A program made the translations under genes and the position numbers. A stretch of 64,000 nt of DNA from contig BSQW01000004.1 of assembly GCA_030161315.1 (NCBI GenBank), forward strand, positions 9,362,001-9,426,000, written 5' to 3'. The number at the start of each line of letters is the position of its first letter. The first letter of the stretch is position 1. Positions 59,001 to 64,000 of the stretch are shown piece after piece. The DNA is from Eutrema japonicum. Lineage: Eukaryota > Streptophyta > Magnoliopsida > Brassicales > Brassicaceae. A model generated the notes under the pieces. The model saw nothing but the letters and a program-made list of their open reading frames with translations, searched no databases and was not told the DNA's origin.

Positions 59001-60903
59001 ATCCTCCATCTATTACGAGATTACATACCTTGTTGTTAATGGTGCATCGTGTGTGGAACAAGTTTTCTCGTTGGATCTTTTCTTCGGGTTGAACCAGCAT
59101 GCTAAGTACTCGCCTAGTGACTAGTAGGTCACCGGTATCTGGATACTCAACGTCGTCGTCTTCTCCATCTACTTCTTCTTCTATCTCGTCTTGAGATTCA
59201 TATCCACCACTCGCCGTAATGATCATAACTCTTTGATTCGGGCAGTCCCGAGCGTAGTGTCCTCTTCCCTGACATTTAAAACATGTAATATCACGAGTTC
59301 TAGCTTGACTAGTACTAGGGAACTTACCTTGGTCGGGCCGAATGGCCTTCGGGAAATCGTTGGGTCGGCCTTTGATCCGAGAGTCTATCTCGGCAGCTTT
59401 GCCTTTGTCGACCGGTTTGCTAGTTGCTTGCCAAGGTGTGTTGGTCCTGGTCCGGTTGGTGAGAGATGTCTTTCTCTTGATTTGTTGCTCAATTTGCACC
59501 GAGAGGTGTAGTAGCTCATGGAGCCCACTATACCTTGTTCTCTCCACCTTTCTAGCTATGCGTTCTTGAAGGCCGTCAATGAATTGGGCCATCAAAGCTT
59601 CCTCGGACTCTTCCAACTCCAATGAGTTCATCAATTTTTCAAATTCCTCAAAGTACTCCTCTACGGACCGGTTGCCTTGCGCTAGCTTCCTGAAACGTTT
59701 TTGCAAGTCACGGTGATAATGATCAGGCACATACCTTAGTCGTAGGAGGTATTTCATGTCATGCCATGTTTGGATCGGCCCAAAAAGTTGCCTTCTCCTC
59801 TCGGCCACAGTCCTGTCCCACCATGCAAGTGCATTCTCGGTGAGTTGTGCGGCTGCCAAGGCTATCTTCTTGCCTTCTCCATACCCATAGCACTCGTAAA
59901 TGTACTCCATGCGTCTTTCCCAATCCAAGTATACTTCCGGATTAGATTTCCCTGCAAAAGTAGGAGGTGACAATTTCATGTCATGATTCGGCTCATGCTC
60001 TCTTTGCCGAGGTCCTCTAATGGGGTCACGTCTCCTTTGGTTAAGGCGACGTCTAGGGTCAGGTGGAAATTCGTCTTCCATCTCCGGCATGCTGTCACGA
60101 TCTTCATGCATCGCATCGTGATGTGGAGCTCCTCCGGCTCCTCCGGCTCCTCCGGCTACTCCGGCTACTCCGGCTACTCTCGGTTGTTCGAGCTGGTCCA
60201 TCCTTTGGCCGAGGCCTCGCAGCTCGTCCCTCATGAGAGTGAGCATCTGCATAACGGCATCTTGTGGGGCGTTGTTAACGTCGTCCCCCTCGTCCATGAT
60301 CCTGTATTTCTTGTCAACACTCAAAACAGATTCGTCAAAATACCGAGTGGTATGCAAGAAAAATTCAGAAAAATTATTTAAACGATTTTAAAAACTCTGC
60401 CAATTTTTCTAGGTGACCTAACAAGTCTACTAATCGATCGGCAATGGTTAAAATATCGCAGAAAAACTTTCCTAAAAACTCCCCGGGAATTTTCCTAATC
60501 GATACGGTAATTTCCAATTTAATCGGCAAGTCTAATATCCGGGGGAAAATTTCCTAAACAATCGATCAATGATTCTGGACAGTCGGTAGGTCTTAGTACA
60601 CGGGAAAACTTCCTAAAATTCCCCGGGGGAAATTTTCCTAAACTCGCCAAACTGATACGGTAATAAATTTTTTTTGTTTTTTTTTGAAAAATCGCGGAAA
60701 CAAGTATCAACTAAATAAACTAGACTCCATTTTTTTTTTTTTTTTGCTTTTCTTAAAACTAGACACGAAGAACAGAAACAATAAACCCTAACAATATATA
60801 TATATTTTTTTTTTTTTGACTAATCGAAACAAAAACAAAAACCCTAGCGATAGATCTAGGAAAATTAAATCGAAACAAAGAGATAGAAAAACCAAAGGTG
60901 GAA

Positions 60904-60921
60904 CCTTCGGCTCTGATACCA
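60904..60921 (-). other. Primer-binding site of the outer gypsy element (tRNA-iMet)
   Basis: TGGTATCAGAGCCGAAGG on the minus strand, two bases after the 5' LTR end; complementary to the 3' end of initiator Met-tRNA. 60358-60903 between it and gag is an AT-rich untranslated leader. Confidence 0.9.
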
Positions 60922-60923
60922 GA

Positions 60924-62214
60924 TGGTGTAAGCCTCGGTGGTGAGGACTTAACCGGGATAGTCGTGGGACGAAAGGTAGGCGGTCGCCTTGCCCTTTGGC
61001 CGATTGATGGTCGATGGTGAAGTTGACTTGACACGATGGCGATCGCTTCTCTCGTGTGGAGTCGGTGAGTGGGCTGTTGGTGGAACGAATACACGACACA
61101 GAGGTGATGATGAAGTCTCTGATACGGTGCAGGCTTGATCTTGGTCGAATCCACGAACAAGAACAAGAAGAAGAGAAATCGCTTCTCTCGGACACTTAGA
61201 AGAAAGTGCGGCTATTTTATTGATCAAAGTAAAAAGTTGTGTCTACAATGCTGCGTGTGGGACTTTATTAATAGTCCTTCAGCCTGAACCTTCTAGGGTT
61301 CTCGTAAAAACAGCAAGCAAAGACTCAAAACAACAGGACGTTTAAAATAAAACTACAAGAAGCAAAAGACTCTAAAAATAACATAAACTCATCGTTTTAT
61401 TAAAGCAAAATAAGGAAAGTAGGGCCGCGACTTCTAAACTCTTGTGTTGGTGTCGTTTTGGAGAGCTCTTTAATCATTGTCGAAGCTTGAAGTCCCTGCA
61501 ATAACAGTGTATAATGTAAACAGCTTACATTGAGGTGAAGTGGCCGGTGTTGGCGCATGAGGCGTCTTGGAAGGCGACTCGGGTCTTGGTGCGTCTTGGA
61601 TGTGCAGCAGCTTGGTGAAGTCTTCTAGGAGATCTTCTTGGTTGTAGGAGTCATCCTCTTCAAGTTCCGACAGCTCCTTAACTTCAACGCTTTCTTTGGC
61701 CCGTTGTTGGCCCTTACCGGCTAGGTGGCTTGTGTGTGAAGCAGCTGATTGTTCTGCATCACTAGTAGGGAAACTACTCGACCTGTTAGCTTTAGAATAT
61801 CCACTTTGTCGAGAGAACTTACCTCCCTCAGTGCTGATCAGATCGTCTGGACGGTCGTATGCGCTTGTCTCCTTTGCTTCGGCTAAAACCGTATCCGGAT
61901 AAGGTCCTTCGGCTAAAATAGATTCTGGGCCTGTATGACTAAAACCACTAGACCGGTTAGTCTTAAAATAGTCACTTGGGTGTGAGAACTTACATCCCTC
62001 AGTAGAGATCAAGTCGTTAGGTCGGTCATTCTGCAAGTGATTTCTTCTTTCGGCTAAACCTCCAAACGGGTCGCCTGGTCCGGGTGAGTTGACGAACGCC
62101 TGTATGGCCGTTCCGAATCTTCTTCTGAGCTGTTTGGCCTTGGAACGTGTCATGGGACCGTCTGGTACGATGGGCATCACAGTTGGGTCGGTTCTAGAGC
62201 CGATGTCCTCATCA
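60924..62214 (-). repeat. 5' LTR of the outer gypsy element
   Basis: 1,291 bp, the right-hand LTR, transcribed leftwards. It starts TGATGAGGACATC and ends GAGGCTTACACCA (minus-strand sense). It contains the same open frame as the 3' LTR (61470-62180), encoding the Ser/Lys-rich pol tail. In this copy it is not joined to gag-pol. Confidence 0.93.
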
Positions 62215-62219
62215 CTATG

Positions 62220-62877
62220 TCATCACTCTCATAGTTTGGATCATTTTTAGTAGCATCATACTTTCTTTTTTTTTTTTGATACGATCACCCTCCAGTCCAT
62301 CCAATGTTATGGTCCTTGTGGAAGCCATATTTTTGTTAATGGTTAATACATGTAGAGTTTCGTTTTCTTCACCCATTACAGTCCAAGTTGGATATTGATG
62401 GGACAATTTATAAACATATCTTAGCGATGTTTTAAGCCCAATTTCCATCTCATCCTTGTAAATGCTCGTCAGTTCCCTAATTGTTCAAATTTAGTTGTCA
62501 TTTTATTAAAAAATTGGCCTTGTTAGTGTTATATCACCAAAAAAACTTAATTTGAATATTTTAGTAAGAGTGATAATAGCCTAATGGGCAACAAAAAAAA
62601 AAAAAAGAGGACAACTAAAATAAGAAAGTTAAATAAATTAATGTCCATAAGCAGATCTTCCGCCGTCGTGGTAGGAACAAACCGGCGACTGTCCTGAAGA
62701 GTTAAGTGCGATGACAGAACTAAAGTCGTTATTTTTATATCCACTTGGAGAATTTTATTTTCCATTGCCCATAATAATAAGAAAAAAATAATATAATTCT
62801 TTTTTTTTTTTTTAAGAAAAGGTTCGAGAATCGTGAAGCCAACTCAAATCCAAAACAAATAGAAATGTAGATGCTTA
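62220..62877. other. Spacer right of the gypsy element
   Basis: AT-rich with poly-A/T runs (62263-62277, 62590-62603). Two minus-strand open frames (62448-62215 and a short frame ending near 62639 with SPVCSYHDGGRSAYGH) look more protein-like than the background. They may be relics of a gene broken by the insertion, but I recognise no family. Confidence 0.35.
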
Positions 62878-63100
62878 GAGCATGTCCAATGGTGAGGTTC
62901 TAAAAATGGGTATCTAAAATTTTTAGAACCTCATCTTTTAGAACCCCAATATTTTGTATGTTAATTTTTAGAATCTGTATCTAAAAGTTCTAACTTTAGA
63001 ACCCTTTTCTCTTCTTTTTAGAACCTCTCCAATATTTATCAATTATATATCATTATAATTTTTTAGAACTTTTCTATTTAGAACCCCATTGAACATGCTC
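62878..63100. mobile_element. PIF/Harbinger-type (Tourist-like) MITE
   Basis: 223 bp, TSD TTA on both sides (62875-62877 and 63101-63103). Terminal inverted repeats: GAGCATGTCCAATGGTGAGG at the left and, reverse-complemented, GAGCATGTTCAATGGGGTTC at the right. The interior repeats TTTAGAACC words. Non-coding. It lies about 500 bp before the presumed leader of the next gene. Confidence 0.85.
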
Positions 63101-64000
63101 TTAGGGAATTTCTTATGAGTAGTTATTTTGTTTTTAACACTAAACAAATTATCAGAACATTTCAACTTGTACCACTTCACATGGATCCACAATTACGATG
63201 AACAATTCAACTTGCACCAGGTTAAAGATTTATTTACAAGCTTGTTTTTATTAATCGACAGAAATTTTATTTTTTGAAAATCGAAATCTGAATCTCTTGA
63301 TGTAGTTTAATAACAAAAAAATTAAGAGAAATTAATGGAGAAAATGGGAAGTCCGTATTTAATAATGTTCTATCTTTGTTTCTGATTATCACTGGAGAAG
63401 AATTGCTGGGTTTCACCAAAAAGTCTCTTCAATTCTTTATTTCAAACCCAAGAGAGAGAGAGAGAGAAAACGAATCAGAGGAAGTGATCAAGTATAAAAG
63501 AAAAGGAAAAGCCACTGAATCGTCTTCCATTAACTATTACTTGTATGTATGTTTTTAGAATTATAAGACCTTTTCTTAAAACAAAAAAAAGAAACTTTCT
63601 CTCTCTCTCTCTCTCTCTCGACCTCATATTCGTTGAATCACTCTTCTGGGTTTTTATTTTCTTGCCCTAGATCTTAAAGAAGAGGATCAAAATCGACTTT
63701 TTTGAGATCTGGGTTCGGATAAAGATTCTGTCTCTCTGCATTCTACCGTTTCGATTCGGCTCGAATTTATTCAGGTAGATGAATTTGTCACTTTAGCTCG
63801 CTACAGTGTTCCAGAGTTTTGTGGTTGCTCTTCTTTTTTACTTGCCGAATCTGAGATTTATAGCTTTTGCTTTTGGTTGGTCGGAGAAAAAAATCACGAG
63901 ACTTAGACAGACTTGTTAAGTTCGTACGTGTGCGAGAGAGTGATAGTGAGGAATGTCCTGTACTTCCCGAATCACGGGAACAACGTGCATTTTGCGGGTT
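63101..64000 (+). promoter_or_regulatory. Promoter and 5' leader of a plus-strand gene outside the window (inferred)
   Basis: A CT run at 63596-63620 is followed by T-rich, leader-like sequence and a good donor (TTATTCAG|GTAGAT) at 63774/63775, typical of a crucifer 5' UTR intron. No start codon with a plausible coding frame is seen before 64000; the open frame at 63376-63558 is probably not coding. In Arabidopsis the neighbour on this side of APUM6 is, as I recall, a core-2/I-branching glycosyltransferase gene, but nothing here proves it. Confidence 0.4.

Larger units (their letters stand above)
48486..60357 (-). pseudogene. gag-pol reading frame of the outer gypsy element, split by the inner insertion
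   Basis: The frame runs 60357 to 56101 (about 1,418 codons), is broken by the inner element, and resumes at 49440 to the stop at 48486. In order: a Gly/Ala-Val repeat near 62-77; the gag domain (about 130-260); zinc knuckle CFKCQGRGHYARDC (about 359-372); a protease with DGGS in place of the usual D(S/T)G (about 449); reverse transcriptase with YFDDILIY (about 803-811); RNase H with CDASG (about 950); an integrase HHCC finger ending CARCIRC (about 1162) and D-D-E core. The break falls after GDWVWLHM. After it come the GPF-type module (RGDGPFKVL), GPMTRSKAKQ and a long tail lying inside the 3' LTR. There are no stops or frameshifts apart from the insertion. An alternative start is the Met at residue 21. 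Confidence 0.92.
47940..62214 (-). mobile_element. Ty3/gypsy LTR retrotransposon (outer element), interrupted by a second LTR element
   Basis: The element has 1,291-bp LTRs at 47940-49230 and 60924-62214, each TG...CA in the minus-strand sense (TGATGAGG ... TTACACCA). The target duplication CTATG is perfect (47935-47939 and 62215-62219). A tRNA-iMet PBS follows the right LTR, and a purine tract precedes the left LTR. Removing the inner insertion leaves about 7.6 kb. The single gag-pol order gag-PR-RT-RH-IN places it in Ty3/gypsy. The GPF-type module after the integrase suggests the chromovirus branch, but I see no chromodomain. By eye the LTRs differ at only two positions (at about 48246 and 48272 and their partners), so insertion is recent. 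Confidence 0.95.

Noticed and set aside
56099..60381. Many plus-strand open frames of 60-130 codons
   Set aside because: They are antisense shadows of the gag-pol frame on the minus strand.
1..64000. tRNA, rRNA, CRISPR arrays or bacterial-type operons
   Set aside because: None seen; the only tRNA-like words are retroelement primer-binding sites, and repeats lack regular unique spacers.

Overview
The window is plant nuclear DNA, almost certainly from a crucifer (Brassicaceae) other than Arabidopsis thaliana. It is AT-rich, the genes carry many GT-AG introns, and the transposon families are plant families. From memory, the gene order matches A. thaliana chromosome 4 from about At4g25980 down to At4g25880, so it reads in reverse relative to that reference numbering.

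Layout: 1-410 is a broken Ty1/copia reverse-transcriptase fragment. Next come a class III peroxidase (PER43 type, minus, 475-2078), a C2/EF-hand phosphatidylserine decarboxylase (PSD3 type, minus, 2538-7777, with a one-base frameshift upstream of its self-processing site) and a full-length ABCB transporter (ABCB2 type, minus, 9883-15928, with a hAT MITE in an intron). A 7 kb gene-poor stretch follows, holding a Stowaway-like MITE and a CACTA element nested inside a Harbinger-type MITE. Then come vacuolar ATPase subunit G (plus, 23008-23512), an ANTH/AP180 clathrin adaptor (plus, 25356-28480) and the chloroplast Fe-S scaffold NFU3 (minus, 29025-29993). A hAT element carrying an array of E2F-like sites (30263-31267) lies behind NFU3. 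It is followed by a tandem pair of aldose-1-epimerase-like genes (minus, 31519-33741 and 35606-37951), a decayed PIF/Harbinger transposon, ribosomal stalk protein P3 (plus, 40543-41422) and the Pumilio protein APUM6 (minus, 42374-45675).

From 47940 to 62214 lies a 14.3 kb Ty3/gypsy retrotransposon (LTRs 1,291 bp, TSD CTATG). A second LTR element (49446-56095, LTRs 1,169 bp, TSD GTCAT) has inserted into its integrase region. The inner element encodes only gag-protease, is Athila-like and uses a tRNA-Asp type primer site. Both LTR pairs look almost identical, so both insertions are recent. At 62878-63100 there is another Harbinger-type MITE, and the window ends in what looks like the 5' leader of a plus-strand gene whose coding region lies outside.

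The host genes are unrelated housekeeping or secretory genes (lipid synthesis, transport, vacuolar acidification, endocytosis, plastid Fe-S assembly, translation, RNA binding). They are linked by conserved synteny and form no operon or pathway. The novelty is mostly in the mobile DNA: paired ATCGATCGAT palindromes throughout the inner retroelement, a pol tail encoded inside the outer LTR, and E2F-site amplification behind NFU3.
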